Part shown: piece after piece, positions 23,937 through 32,494 of the stretch
Layout of the letters: every line of letters begins with the position of its first letter
Position numbering within the stretch: position 1 is the first letter of the stretch
NCBI RefSeq assembly: GCF_010723305.1
Contig: NZ_BLKW01000004.1
Location: forward strand, 2,124,255 to 2,188,254
From: Mycobacterium botniense
GTDB lineage: Bacteria > Actinomycetota > Actinomycetes > Mycobacteriales > Mycobacteriaceae
DNA: 64,000 nucleotides
Direction of reading: 5' to 3'
Position numbers and translations under genes: made by a program
Notes under the pieces: model-generated
The model's database searches: none
Seen by the model: only the letters and a program-made list of their open reading frames with translations
Told to the model about the DNA's origin: nothing

Positions 23937-23954
23937 ACTTGACAGCCGTCAAGT
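23937..23954. promoter_or_regulatory. Inverted-repeat operator between tetR and cyp136
   Basis: ACTTGAC-AGCC-GTCAAGT is a perfect 7-base inverted repeat with a 4-base centre, 18 bases in all. It sits 35 bases upstream of the tetR start and 68 bases upstream of the cyp136 start, as expected for a TetR dimer controlling both divergent promoters. Binding is inferred, not shown. Confidence 0.65.
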
Positions 23955-24022
23955 CTACTCGGAGGATGGTCGTCAGTGACGGCTGCCACAGCGGTTTCCG
24001 GTATCCGTGATGAGGAGCGTCG

Positions 24023-25501
24023 ATGGCTACGATCAGCACCCCGCGCTATCTACTCGACCAGGCCAAGCGCCGGTTCACGCCGACGCTCAACAACATTCCG
24101 GGGATGGGAGCGATCGAGAAACGGCTGCTCGCCCATGAGTGGAAGACGAAGGTGCTGGCCGAACCACCGGCGGGCAGCGGCCTGAAACCTGTGGTGGGCG
24201 ATTCGGGGCTGCCCATCCTCGGTCACATCATCGAGCTGTTCCGCGAGGGCCCCGACTATCCGCTGTTTCTGTACCGGACCCGCGGTCCGGTGATTTTCGT
24301 CGACTCGCCGATCATGCCGTCCATTACCGCCTTGGGACCCGACGCCACACAGGCCGTGTTCACCAACAAGAACAAGGACTTCTCGCAGAAGGGCTGGCAC
24401 CCGGTGATCGGCCCGTTCTTCAACCGCGGCCTGATGCTGCTGGACTTCGACGAGCACCTTTACCACCGGCGCATCATGCAGGAGGCCTTCACCCGCACCC
24501 GGCTGGCCGGATACGTCGAACACATCGACCGGGTCGCCTCCCACGTGGTGGCCAACGACTGGGTCACCAACGACGCACGGTTCCTGTTCTACCCGGCGAT
24601 GAAGGAGCTCACCCTCGACATCGCGTCACTGGTGTTCATGGGGCATGAGGTGGGTGCCGACAAGGCGTTGGTGGCCACGGTCAACAAGGCATTCACGACG
24701 ACAACCCGCTCAGGCGGGGCGATCATCCGCTACCCCGTGCCGCCGTTTAAGTGGTGGCGGGGGCTGCGGGCGCGCCGGGTACTCGAAGAGTATTTCACCG
24801 AACGCGTCAAGGAACGCCGCCACGCCCAGGGCGCCGACATGCTGACGGTGCTCTGCCACACCGAGGACGAGGACGGGAACAGCTTCTCCGACGAGGACAT
24901 CGTCAACCACATGATCTTTTTGATGATGGCCGCCCACGACACCTCGACGTCGACGACCACCACCATGGCCTACCACCTGGCCGCCCACCCGGAATGGCAG
25001 GAGCGTGCCCGCGACGAATCGGACCGGCTCGGCGACGGCCCGCTGGACATCGAGGCGCTGGAGAAGCTGGAAACGCTCGACCTGGTGATGAACGAGTCGC
25101 TGCGGATGGTGACCCCGCTGCCGTTCAATATGCGCCAGACCGTGCGCGACACCGACCTGCTGGGCTACTACGTGCCGGCGGGCACCAATGTGACGATCTG
25201 GCCGGGCATGAACCACCGGCTGCCCGAGCTGTGGACCGAGCCGGACAAGTTCGACCCGGAACGCTTCGCCGAGCCGCGAGCCGAACACAAGAAACACCGC
25301 TACGCGTTCGCCCCGTTCGGCGGCGGCGCGCACAAGTGCATCGGGATGGTGTTCGGCCAGCTGGAAATCAAGACCGTGATGCACCGGCTGCTGCGCCGGT
25401 ACCGGCTGGAGCTGCCCCGGCCCGGCTACCGGCCGCGCTGGGACTATGGCGGCATGCCCGTTCCGATCGACGGCATGCCCATCGTGTTGCGCCCACTGTA
25501 A
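24023..25501 (+). CDS. cyp136: Cytochrome P450 136
   Basis: A 492-residue P450, ortholog of M. tuberculosis Rv3059. I-helix oxygen-activation motif MMAAHDTSTSTTT, K-helix NESLRMV (ExxR), and heme-binding loop FAPFGGGAHKCIGMVFG with the thiolate Cys. Substrate unknown; the N-terminus resembles CYP51-like and lipid-hydroxylating P450s. It ends 28 bases from the convergent LeuA-domain gene and probably shares its operator with the divergent tetR. Confidence 0.92.
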   Translation: MATISTPRYLLDQAKRRFTPTLNNIPGMGAIEKRLLAHEWKTKVLAEPPAGSGLKPVVGDSGLPILGHIIELFREGPDYPLFLYRTRGPVIFVDSPIMPSITALGPDATQAVFTNKNKDFSQKGWHPVIGPFFNRGLMLLDFDEHLYHRRIMQEAFTRTRLAGYVEHIDRVASHVVANDWVTNDARFLFYPAMKELTLDIASLVFMGHEVGADKALVATVNKAFTTTTRSGGAIIRYPVPPFKWWRGLRARRVLEEYFTERVKERRHAQGADMLTVLCHTEDEDGNSFSDEDIVNHMIFLMMAAHDTSTSTTTTMAYHLAAHPEWQERARDESDRLGDGPLDIEALEKLETLDLVMNESLRMVTPLPFNMRQTVRDTDLLGYYVPAGTNVTIWPGMNHRLPELWTEPDKFDPERFAEPRAEHKKHRYAFAPFGGGAHKCIGMVFGQLEIKTVMHRLLRRYRLELPRPGYRPRWDYGGMPVPIDGMPIVLRPL

Positions 25502-25529
25502 TTCGCGGCGCACGCAGACGCGCCGCAGG

Positions 25530-26051
25530 CTACGTCGCCGTCAACAGCCGGTTGGCGCAGGCGATCACCGCACCCAGCGCCGACTGAGTCGTCTCCGTCG
25601 ACCAGCCCATTGCCCACTCCACCCGCGACCCGTCGGTGCCGCAGATGAAAGTCGCAGTACAGTCGGCCGACCGCATCTGGTGGAACTTGAGCATCTCCAC
25701 CGCAATACCGCGCTGGTGCAGCATCGCGGTGAGGGCCGCCACCGGGCCACTCGCGGCGACTGTCGCCGTGTTGGAGTGCTCGCCGATCGCGATCACCGCG
25801 CGGAAACTGCGCGGTTGCGGACCCAGACGACTAGCGGGTCGCTCGGCGTCGGCGCAGGACCAATACCGCAGCCGCACGGGGCCGCCGGTCCGGCCGTATG
25901 TCGCCACGAACGTCTCCCACGGCATCGCGCCGGCCTGCTCACGCAGACCGCGCGGTAACGGCGCGCCGAACCGGTCGGTGAACCATGCGTTGGCGCACCA
26001 CCGCCGCGATGCAGTGGGGTTGGGGGCTGGTTTCAGCGAGGAAACTGTCAT
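25530..26051 (-). CDS. Stand-alone LeuA regulatory-domain protein
   Basis: A 173-residue protein whose C-terminal ~110 residues resemble the allosteric (leucine-binding) domain of 2-isopropylmalate synthase: GPVAALTAMLHQRGIAVEML, FHQMRSADCTATFICG and STETTQSALGAVIACANRL line up with its beta-alpha-beta repeats. The catalytic TIM barrel is absent. Its N-terminal ~55 residues (FGAPLPRGLREQAGAMPWETF) resemble the LeuA linker. It may sense leucine or modulate LeuA. It converges with cyp136. A hairpin lies upstream. Confidence 0.6.
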   Translation of the reverse strand: MTVSSLKPAPNPTASRRWCANAWFTDRFGAPLPRGLREQAGAMPWETFVATYGRTGGPVRLRYWSCADAERPASRLGPQPRSFRAVIAIGEHSNTATVAASGPVAALTAMLHQRGIAVEMLKFHQMRSADCTATFICGTDGSRVEWAMGWSTETTQSALGAVIACANRLLTAT

Positions 26052-26106
26052 GTGCCGGTCTTCTCTGGTCAGCAGGGGCGACCGACGGGCAGCAGCTTCT
26101 GACCCA

Positions 26107-26139
26107 CAGCGGGGGGTCGGTCCGAATCAGACCCCGCTG
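26107..26139 (-). promoter_or_regulatory. Leader hairpin upstream of the LeuA-domain gene
   Basis: On the minus strand, CAGCGGGG and CCCCGCTG (8 bp, with a small bulge and 2 further pairs) flank an 11-base loop about 60 bases upstream of the ATG. A candidate leader peptide from GTG 26181 (MHCLVDRAVVASTRSGV) ends inside its 5' arm; another (MGQKLLPVGRPC) follows. This resembles an attenuator, but there is no U-run and the leader is not Leu-rich. Confidence 0.3.
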
Positions 26140-26585
26140 CGGGTACTGGCTACTACTGCCCGATCGACAAGACAGTGCACGAACGCCGAGATTAGACGCT
26201 TCCCCCGCCCCGACGCAACCAGCGTCTTCTCCCGATCGGGGTGTGCTGGCGAGTTTCACCTGCGCGTGACCCCGGCCCGCACCAGGATCGCAGCCCGGCG
26301 AAACTGACCGCTCGGCCACACCGGCGCGCAATTGGGTGTACAACGGTGCACGTGGCTGCTCTGGGCGTCAACGCCGCCGGGTCTGGTTCCGGCCGCGGAC
26401 TCCTGCGGGCGGTGCATGCGCTGGTCTCGCCCGAGCCATCGGCAGGCGCGGTGCGGGTCTGTCGCAGACCACCCGACACGGTGGGTGTGCGGACTCGACG
26501 CGCCACGTCGTGCCCGGCGATGCCCGTGGCTAAACGGTTACCAAAGACCACCCCTGCCGATCCTTCCCCACCACGGTGATCAGCC
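26140..26585. other. Non-coding stretch before hypA
   Basis: About 450 bases between the LeuA-domain gene leader and hypA. Open frames here are arginine/proline-rich shadows without recognisable domains or ribosome-binding sites. It must hold the hypA promoter, but no convincing -10/-35 could be picked out. Confidence 0.4.
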
Positions 26586-26921
26586 GTGCACGAGCTGTCT
26601 TTGTGCCAGGCCATCGCCGCTGTGGTCAAGCCCTACGCCAACGGCCGGCATGTGCAGGTGGTGCGTGTTCGGATCGGCGCTCTTCGCCAGGTGGTTCCCG
26701 ACTCGTTGTCGTTTTGCTGGACGCTGGTGCGCGACTATGAGGACATGCCCGACGCTGAACTGGAACTGGAATTGGTCAGCGCCGAGGTGAAGTGCCGCGG
26801 CTGCGGCCGGCAGTCGACGATCACCTCCCGGTGGTCGCTGCTGTGCCCGTCCTGCCAGAGCGCCGACGTCGAGGTGCTGCACGGTGACGAGTTCCAGGTG
26901 ATGTCGTTGGATGTTTCCTGA
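26586..26921 (+). CDS. hypA: Hydrogenase nickel-insertion protein HypA
   Basis: A 111-residue nickel metallochaperone. GTG 26586 opens MHELSL, whose MHE binds nickel. The zinc site is CRGC plus CPSC near residues 74-93. HypA works with HypB to deliver nickel to the hydrogenase large subunit. It is followed after 12 bases by hypB, as the first genes of the hydrogenase locus. Confidence 0.92.
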   Translation: MHELSLCQAIAAVVKPYANGRHVQVVRVRIGALRQVVPDSLSFCWTLVRDYEDMPDAELELELVSAEVKCRGCGRQSTITSRWSLLCPSCQSADVEVLHGDEFQVMSLDVS

Positions 26922-26933
26922 AAGGCATTGGCA

Positions 26934-27737
26934 ATGGGCAAATTTCATCGACACGACGACGGCACGGTACACATCCACGACCACGACCACGACCATACCC
27001 ATGAGCACCCCGACGAGGCATTAGAAATCGGCGACCACGGCGATCACAGTGGTTATGACACGGGCCCTCAGCGCATCGAGGTGCTGCAGTCAATCTTCAC
27101 CGAGAACGATCTGCGGGCGAAGTTCAATCGGAAAGCGTTCGAGAGCAACGGGGTTCGCGCGCTGAACCTGATGAGCTCCCCCGGTTCCGGCAAGACGACT
27201 GTGCTCGCGGCTACTCTCGACGAACTCGCCGGCGAGATCGCGGTGGGGGTGATCGAGGGCGACATCGCCACCGACCTCGACGCGGCCAAACTCGGCGGCC
27301 GGGGCGCTCAGATAGCGCTGCTGAACACCAGCAACGGCTTTGGCGGCGAATGTCATCTCGACGCGCCGATGGTGCATCGCGCGCTGCACGGCTTGGATCT
27401 GTCCAGCCTGGATCTTGTCATCATCGAAAACGTCGGAAACCTGGTGTGTCCCGCCGAGTTCGACGTCGGGGAACACGCCAAGGCCATGGTGTACTCGGTA
27501 ACGGAAGGAGACGACAAACCACTGAAGTATCCGGTGATGTTTCGCGCCGTGGATTTGGTGCTGCTCAACAAGATTGACCTGGTTCCCTATCTGGACGTCG
27601 ACGTCGACGCCTATATCTCCCACATCCGCCACGTCAACCCGAAAGCAACAATCCTGCCGGTCAGTGCCCGTACCGGCGACGGCATGTCCGCCTGGTTCGG
27701 CTGGCTACGGCAGTTCGCGGCAAACGCTGTCGGCTGA
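26934..27737 (+). CDS. hypB: Hydrogenase nickel-incorporation GTPase HypB
   Basis: A 267-residue SIMIBI-class GTPase. The N-terminus has a His-rich nickel-storage stretch (HIHDHDHDHTHEH, about residues 15-27), then the P-loop SSPGSGKTT, and GDIATDLDAAKL plus NKIDL for guanine recognition. ATG 26934 is preferred, with AAAGG seven bases upstream. It hydrolyses GTP while handing nickel to the large-subunit precursor with HypA. Confidence 0.93.
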   Translation: MGKFHRHDDGTVHIHDHDHDHTHEHPDEALEIGDHGDHSGYDTGPQRIEVLQSIFTENDLRAKFNRKAFESNGVRALNLMSSPGSGKTTVLAATLDELAGEIAVGVIEGDIATDLDAAKLGGRGAQIALLNTSNGFGGECHLDAPMVHRALHGLDLSSLDLVIIENVGNLVCPAEFDVGEHAKAMVYSVTEGDDKPLKYPVMFRAVDLVLLNKIDLVPYLDVDVDAYISHIRHVNPKATILPVSARTGDGMSAWFGWLRQFAANAVG

Positions 27738-28040
27738 CCAGTTCACCTGCGATTGATTTGCAGGTATCACTGCGACTGACTCGCAAGATAACCGCGACCC
27801 CATTCACGATAGCTGTGCTAAGAGCTTGTGTGGACCGGGGATTGGCCGCCCACAATACGCCGCCGTGGGCCACGGTAGGGCAGATCCGCGAATTCTCGGA
27901 GAACTCCCCCAGATTTGCTGAGCAGACCGTTGACAACGTCAGCAGGTGGGAGTAAACCGACAGTTTAGCGCCGCGTAAGCGGGCCGAGGGTCGACCCCTG
28001 CGGTGTAGGGGGTTTCAGTCTGCCCCCGGAAAGCTGCGGT
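27738..28040. promoter_or_regulatory. Upstream region of the hydrogenase structural genes
   Basis: A 303-base gap between hypB and the small-subunit gene. A 65-codon frame (27758-27955) lacks recognisable features. The position suggests that the structural genes have their own promoter. A repeat, GGAAGCTGCGGT (one copy with an extra A), occurs just before and just after the ATG at 28041. Confidence 0.4.
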
Positions 28041-29096
28041 ATGCCAACGGAAGCTGCGGTCAAAGCGGAAGAAACCCTGATCCATGTGTTATGGATCAAT
28101 GCGGGGCTCAGTTGTGATGGTGATTCAGTGGCGTTGACCGCCGCCACCCAGCCCAGTATCGAGGAGATCGCGCTGGGCGCGTTGCCCGGGTTGCCCAAGA
28201 TCGCTGTGCACTGGCCGTTGATCGATTTCGAATGCGGGCCCACCGGCGGGGCTGATGACTTCCTGGAATGGTTTTTCAAGGCTGATCGGGGGGAGTTGGA
28301 GCCCTTCGTGCTGGTGGTGGAGGGCTCGATCCCTAATGAGGCGATCAAAAACGAGGGATATTGGTGCGGGTTTGGTAACAACCCGGCCACCGGCCAGCCG
28401 ATGACCACCAGCGAGTGGCTGGATCGGCTGGCGCCCAAGGCGACCGCGGTAGTCGCGGTGGGAACCTGCGCCACCTACGGCGGGTTACACGCGATGGCGG
28501 GTAACCCGACCGGGGCGATGGGGGTGCCCGATTATTTGGGCTGGGAGTGGAAGAGTAAAGCCGGGATTCCGATTGTGTGTGTGCCGGGATGTCCGATTCA
28601 CCCGGATAATCTGGCCGAGACGCTGACGTATCTGTTGTATATGGCCACCGGGCAGGCGCCGATGATCCCGCTGGATGAGGCGCTGCGCCCGAAGTGGTTG
28701 TTCGGCAACACGGTGCACGAGGGCTGTGATCGGGCCGGCTACTACGAACAAGGTGATTTCGCCACCGAGTACGGCTCACCCAAGTGCATCGTCAAGCTGG
28801 GCTGCTGGGGCCCCGTGGTGAAATGCAATGTCCCCAAACGAGGCTGGATCAACGGCATTGGGGGCTGTCCGAATGTGGGGGGTATCTGCATCGGCTGCAC
28901 CATGCCGGGGTTCCCGGATAAGTTCATGCCGTTCATGGATGAGCCCCCGGGCGGCAAGATCTCCTCGACCGCCTCGGGACTGTACGGGTCGATGATCCGC
29001 AACCTTCGCGGCATCACCGCGCGCACCGTCGACAAGGAGCCGCGCTGGCGTAAGAAGGGCACCCAGCTGTTGTCGGGTGCCAAGCGCACCTGGTAG
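28041..29096 (+). CDS. hhyS: Group 1h [NiFe]-hydrogenase small subunit
   Basis: A 351-residue iron-sulfur subunit of the high-affinity actinobacterial (Hhy) hydrogenase. It lacks a Tat signal and a C-terminal membrane anchor, as known for this group. The proximal cluster motif reads LSCDGD: Cys25 is kept, while the usual second Cys is Asp28, the three-Cys/one-Asp ligation described for the Ralstonia actinobacterial-type enzyme. Other ligands lie in VGTCATYGG, VPGCPIHP, HEGCDRAGYYEQG, LGCWGPVVKCNV and IGGCPNVGGICIGCTMPG. It passes electrons from H2 oxidation to the respiratory chain. Confidence 0.94.
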   Translation: MPTEAAVKAEETLIHVLWINAGLSCDGDSVALTAATQPSIEEIALGALPGLPKIAVHWPLIDFECGPTGGADDFLEWFFKADRGELEPFVLVVEGSIPNEAIKNEGYWCGFGNNPATGQPMTTSEWLDRLAPKATAVVAVGTCATYGGLHAMAGNPTGAMGVPDYLGWEWKSKAGIPIVCVPGCPIHPDNLAETLTYLLYMATGQAPMIPLDEALRPKWLFGNTVHEGCDRAGYYEQGDFATEYGSPKCIVKLGCWGPVVKCNVPKRGWINGIGGCPNVGGICIGCTMPGFPDKFMPFMDEPPGGKISSTASGLYGSMIRNLRGITARTVDKEPRWRKKGTQLLSGAKRTW

Positions 29097-29147
29097 CACG
29101 GCCGGCATGCCACGACAGCTCAGCTAACTATGAGGAAGTGAACTGCG

Positions 29148-30947
29148 ATGACAACGATTGTTCCCGAGCCAACCCACGCCAAGCGTGAGCCGGGCCAGTT
29201 GGTGGAGATGGGCTGGGATCCGATCACCCGGATCGTGGGCAGCCTGGGGATTTACACCAAAATCGACTTCGACAATAAAGAAGTGGTGGAATGTCATTCC
29301 ACCTCATCGATTTTCCGCGGGTATTCGCTGTTTATGCGGGGCAAAGACCCCCGGGATGCGCATTTCATCACCAGCCGCATCTGTGGGATCTGCGGGGACA
29401 ACCACTGCACCTGTAGCTGTTACACCCAAAACATGGCCTACGGGGTCAAACCGCCGCATATCGCCGAGTGGATCATCAACCTCGGCGAGGCCGCCGAATA
29501 CATGTTTGACCACAACATCTTCCAGGAGAACCTGGTCGGCGTGGACTTCTGCGAAAAAATGGTCTCCGAGACCAACCCGGGGGTGCTGGCCCGCGCGGAG
29601 AATACTCCCGCGCCGCACGCCGATATGCACGGCTATAAGACCATCGCCGACATCATGCGCTCACTGAACCCGTTTTCCGGCGAGCACTACCGGGAGGCGC
29701 TGCAGGTCAGCCGCTACACCCGGGAGATGTTTTGCCTGATGGAGGGCCGGCATGTGCACCCCTCCACGCTGTATCCCGGTGGGGTGGGCACGGTCGCGAC
29801 GATCCAGTTGATGACCGACTACATGAGCCGGCTGATGCGCTACGTGGAGTTCATGAAAAAGGTCGTGCCCATGCACGACGATCTGTTCGACTTCTTCTAC
29901 GAAGCCATCCCCGGATATGAGAAGGTCGGGCTGCGGCGCACTCTGCTGGGCTGCTGGGGCTCGTTCCAGGACCCCGACTACTGCAATTTCTCCTACAAAG
30001 ACATGGAGTCCTGGGGCCGGCGGATGTTCGTCACCCCGGGTGTGGTCGTCGACGGCAAGCTGGTCACCACCTCACTGGTGGACATCAACCTGAATATCCG
30101 GATTCTTTTGGGCAGCTCTTATTACGACGACTGGGCCGACCAGGAGATGTTCGTCACCACCGACCCGCTGGGCAACCCGGTGGACCGGCGCCACCCCTGG
30201 AACCAGCACACCCTGCCACACCCGCAAAAACGCGACATGGACGGCGGCAAATACAGCTGGGTGATGTCCCCGCGCTGGTATCACAACGGCGAGCATCTGG
30301 CGCTCGACACCGGCGGGGGCCCGCTGGCGCGGCTGTGGGCCACCGCGTTGGCCGGGCTGGTCGATATCGGCTATGTGAAATCCACCGGCCATAGTGTGCA
30401 GATCAATCTGCCCAAGACCGCGCTGAAGGGTCCGGTCGAACTGGAATGGAAGATCCCCCAGCACGGGTCCAACACCATCGAACGCGACCGGGCACGCACC
30501 TATTTCCAGGCCTACGCGGCCGCGTGCGGGCTGTACTTCGCCGAAAAAGCGCTGGAGGAAATCCGGGCCGGGCGCACCAAGACCTGGGAGAAATTCGACG
30601 TGCCCAAAGACGGTATCGGCTGCGGTTTCACCGAGGCGGTGCGCGGGGTGCTCAGCCACCACATGGTGATCCGCGACGGCAAGATCGCCAACTACCACCC
30701 CTACCCGCCCACCCCGTGGAACGCTAACCCGCGCGATGTCTACGGCACCCCAGGACCGTATGAGGACGCGGTGCAGGGTCAGCCGATCTTCGAAGAAAAC
30801 GACCGCGACCACTTCAAAGGCATCGACATCATGCGCACCGTGCGCAGCTTCGACCCCTGCCTGCCCTGCGGGGTGCACATGTACCTCGGCAAAGGCAAGA
30901 CCCTGCAGAAGCTGCACTCGCCAGCGCAGACGGCGACCGGGGAGTAA
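29148..30947 (+). CDS. hhyL: Group 1h [NiFe]-hydrogenase large subunit
   Basis: The 599-residue catalytic subunit. The L1 motif SRICGICGDNHCTC (Cys79, Cys82) and the L2 motif DPCLPCGVH (Cys571, Cys574) supply the four Ni ligands. The 22 residues after His577 (MYLGKGKTLQKLHSPAQTAT) form the C-terminal extension normally cut off by the endopeptidase after nickel insertion. The enzyme oxidises atmospheric-level H2 to keep non-growing cells respiring. It lies 51 bases downstream of hhyS. Confidence 0.95.
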   Translation: MTTIVPEPTHAKREPGQLVEMGWDPITRIVGSLGIYTKIDFDNKEVVECHSTSSIFRGYSLFMRGKDPRDAHFITSRICGICGDNHCTCSCYTQNMAYGVKPPHIAEWIINLGEAAEYMFDHNIFQENLVGVDFCEKMVSETNPGVLARAENTPAPHADMHGYKTIADIMRSLNPFSGEHYREALQVSRYTREMFCLMEGRHVHPSTLYPGGVGTVATIQLMTDYMSRLMRYVEFMKKVVPMHDDLFDFFYEAIPGYEKVGLRRTLLGCWGSFQDPDYCNFSYKDMESWGRRMFVTPGVVVDGKLVTTSLVDINLNIRILLGSSYYDDWADQEMFVTTDPLGNPVDRRHPWNQHTLPHPQKRDMDGGKYSWVMSPRWYHNGEHLALDTGGGPLARLWATALAGLVDIGYVKSTGHSVQINLPKTALKGPVELEWKIPQHGSNTIERDRARTYFQAYAAACGLYFAEKALEEIRAGRTKTWEKFDVPKDGIGCGFTEAVRGVLSHHMVIRDGKIANYHPYPPTPWNANPRDVYGTPGPYEDAVQGQPIFEENDRDHFKGIDIMRTVRSFDPCLPCGVHMYLGKGKTLQKLHSPAQTATGE

Positions 30948-30950
30948 TGG

Positions 30951-31862
30951 ATGGCGGATCGCCCCGAGGAGATCCAGGGGGACGCGCACTGGCGCACGGC
31001 GGGCGATCGGATCCAGACGCTGCTGGAGGCGACCTCGGCGGGCGGGTCCGCTGCTCGTGAGCGCGCCGAACAGCTGGTCCGCGAAGTGGTCGAACTCTAC
31101 GGAGCGGGTTTATCCCGGATCATGGCCATACTCGATGACCCGGCGCTCGTCGACCGTCTTGCGGCCGACGACCTGGTGGCCAGCCTGCTGCTGGTGCACG
31201 GGCTGCATCCGCACGATGTGCGCCGCCGGGTGGCCGATGCGCTCGACCGGGTGCGTCCCTATCTGGGGTCGCACGGCGGCGACGTGCACCTGCTCGAGGT
31301 TTCCGGGGATACCGTGCGGCTCCGGTTCGCCGGCAGCTGCACCAGCTGCCCGTCGTCGGCGGTGACGCTGGAGCTGGCGGTCGAGGACGCCATCCGGGCC
31401 GCCGCTCCGGAGATCACCTCGATCGAGGTCGTCAGCGCCGAGGCTGACGCGGCGGGGGTGATCCCGGCCGAATCGCTGCTGGCCAAGATCCATGCCAACG
31501 GGGCGGGCGCTGCGCACTGGTGTCAGGTGCCCGAATTCGCCGAACTGGCGGCCGGGGAAGTCGGCGGTTTCGTCGTCGGCGGTGTCCCGGTGCTCGCCTG
31601 CCGAGTCGGTGACCAGCTGTATGCCTACCGCGACCATTGCCCGGCGTGCGACGGCTCGTTGGCCGGCGCGGTGCTGCACCGGGGGACGGCCACGAAAGAC
31701 CCGGTGTTGCGATGTCCGCGCTGTCGCAGCCATTTCGACGTGGTGCACGCCGGGTTGGGCCTTGACGACGCCGAGCGGAACCTGCAGCCCATACCTTTAC
31801 TGGTCCGCGACGGGGTGTTGTCGCTTGCCGTGCCGACCGAACCGATGGACACGCCGGCATGA
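30951..31862 (+). CDS. NifU-domain/four-Cys Rieske-like fusion protein
   Basis: A 303-residue two-domain protein encoded three bases after hhyL. Residues about 85-165 form a NifU C-terminal (NFU) domain with the cluster-binding pair GSCTSCPSS (Cys130, Cys133). Residues about 188-295 have the outline of a Rieske domain, but the usual Cys/His ligands are replaced: DHCPACDGSL (Cys230, Cys233) and LRCPRCRSHFDVV (Cys255, Cys258). It is either an Fe-S assembly factor for HhyS or an electron acceptor. The four-Cys site could hold a rubredoxin-like iron, a cluster or zinc. Confidence 0.75.
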   Translation: MADRPEEIQGDAHWRTAGDRIQTLLEATSAGGSAARERAEQLVREVVELYGAGLSRIMAILDDPALVDRLAADDLVASLLLVHGLHPHDVRRRVADALDRVRPYLGSHGGDVHLLEVSGDTVRLRFAGSCTSCPSSAVTLELAVEDAIRAAAPEITSIEVVSAEADAAGVIPAESLLAKIHANGAGAAHWCQVPEFAELAAGEVGGFVVGGVPVLACRVGDQLYAYRDHCPACDGSLAGAVLHRGTATKDPVLRCPRCRSHFDVVHAGLGLDDAERNLQPIPLLVRDGVLSLAVPTEPMDTPA

Positions 31863-32494
31863 GCACTCCCTACGACGTCCTCTCCCGTATCACCAGCCGC
31901 CCGCGCGCCACCAGGCCCGCCGGCCAGCGGTGTGAGATGTGCACGCAGTCGATACCCGAGCAGCATCAGCACGTGGTGAACCTGGCTGCGCGCCAACTGA
32001 TGTGCGTTTGCCGCGCCTGTTATCTGCTGTTCACCGACGACCGTGCCGAGCTGCGTTACCGCGCGGTGCCGGATCGGTATTTGAGCTTCCCGGACTTCGC
32101 GCTGGACCGCCGCGCCTGGGAGGCGCTGCAGATTCCTGTCGGGGTCGCCTTTTTCTTCCGCAACTCGGCGCTCAACCGCACCGTCGCGTTCTACCCGTCG
32201 CCGGCGGGAGCCACCGAATCCGAGTTGGACCTGGACGCCTGGACGGCGATCAGCGCGGCCGATCCCCGGGTAGAGCTGCTCGCCGACGATGTCGAGGCGC
32301 TTTTGGTGCGGGTCCCCGCTGACACCGACACCGGCCAACCCGAGTGCTACCTGGTTCCGATCGACGCCTGCTATGAGTTCGTCGGCGGATTGCGGCTGCT
32401 GTGGCGCGGCTTCGATGGTGGACAGCAGGCCCGGGAGTTCATCGCCGCGTTCTTCACCCAAGTCGCCGCACGCAGCACGGAGCAACGGCGATGA
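31859..32494 (+). CDS. Hydrogenase-locus DUF5947 family protein
   Basis: A 211-residue protein coupled by a four-base overlap to the NifU fusion. It has two CxxC-like pairs near the N-terminus (RCEMCTQSI, CVCRACYLL), suggesting a zinc or Fe-S site, then a mixed alpha/beta domain (VGVAFFFRNSALNRTVAFYP, YLVPIDACYEFVGGLRLLWRGF). Proteins of this type accompany group 1h hydrogenases in actinobacteria, from memory; the role is unknown. It could help electron transfer or assembly. Confidence 0.65.
   Translation: MSTPYDVLSRITSRPRATRPAGQRCEMCTQSIPEQHQHVVNLAARQLMCVCRACYLLFTDDRAELRYRAVPDRYLSFPDFALDRRAWEALQIPVGVAFFFRNSALNRTVAFYPSPAGATESELDLDAWTAISAADPRVELLADDVEALLVRVPADTDTGQPECYLVPIDACYEFVGGLRLLWRGFDGGQQAREFIAAFFTQVAARSTEQRR

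Noticed and set aside
27758..27955. 65-codon frame between hypB and hhyS
   Set aside because: No motif, no good ribosome-binding site; probably part of the upstream regulatory region.
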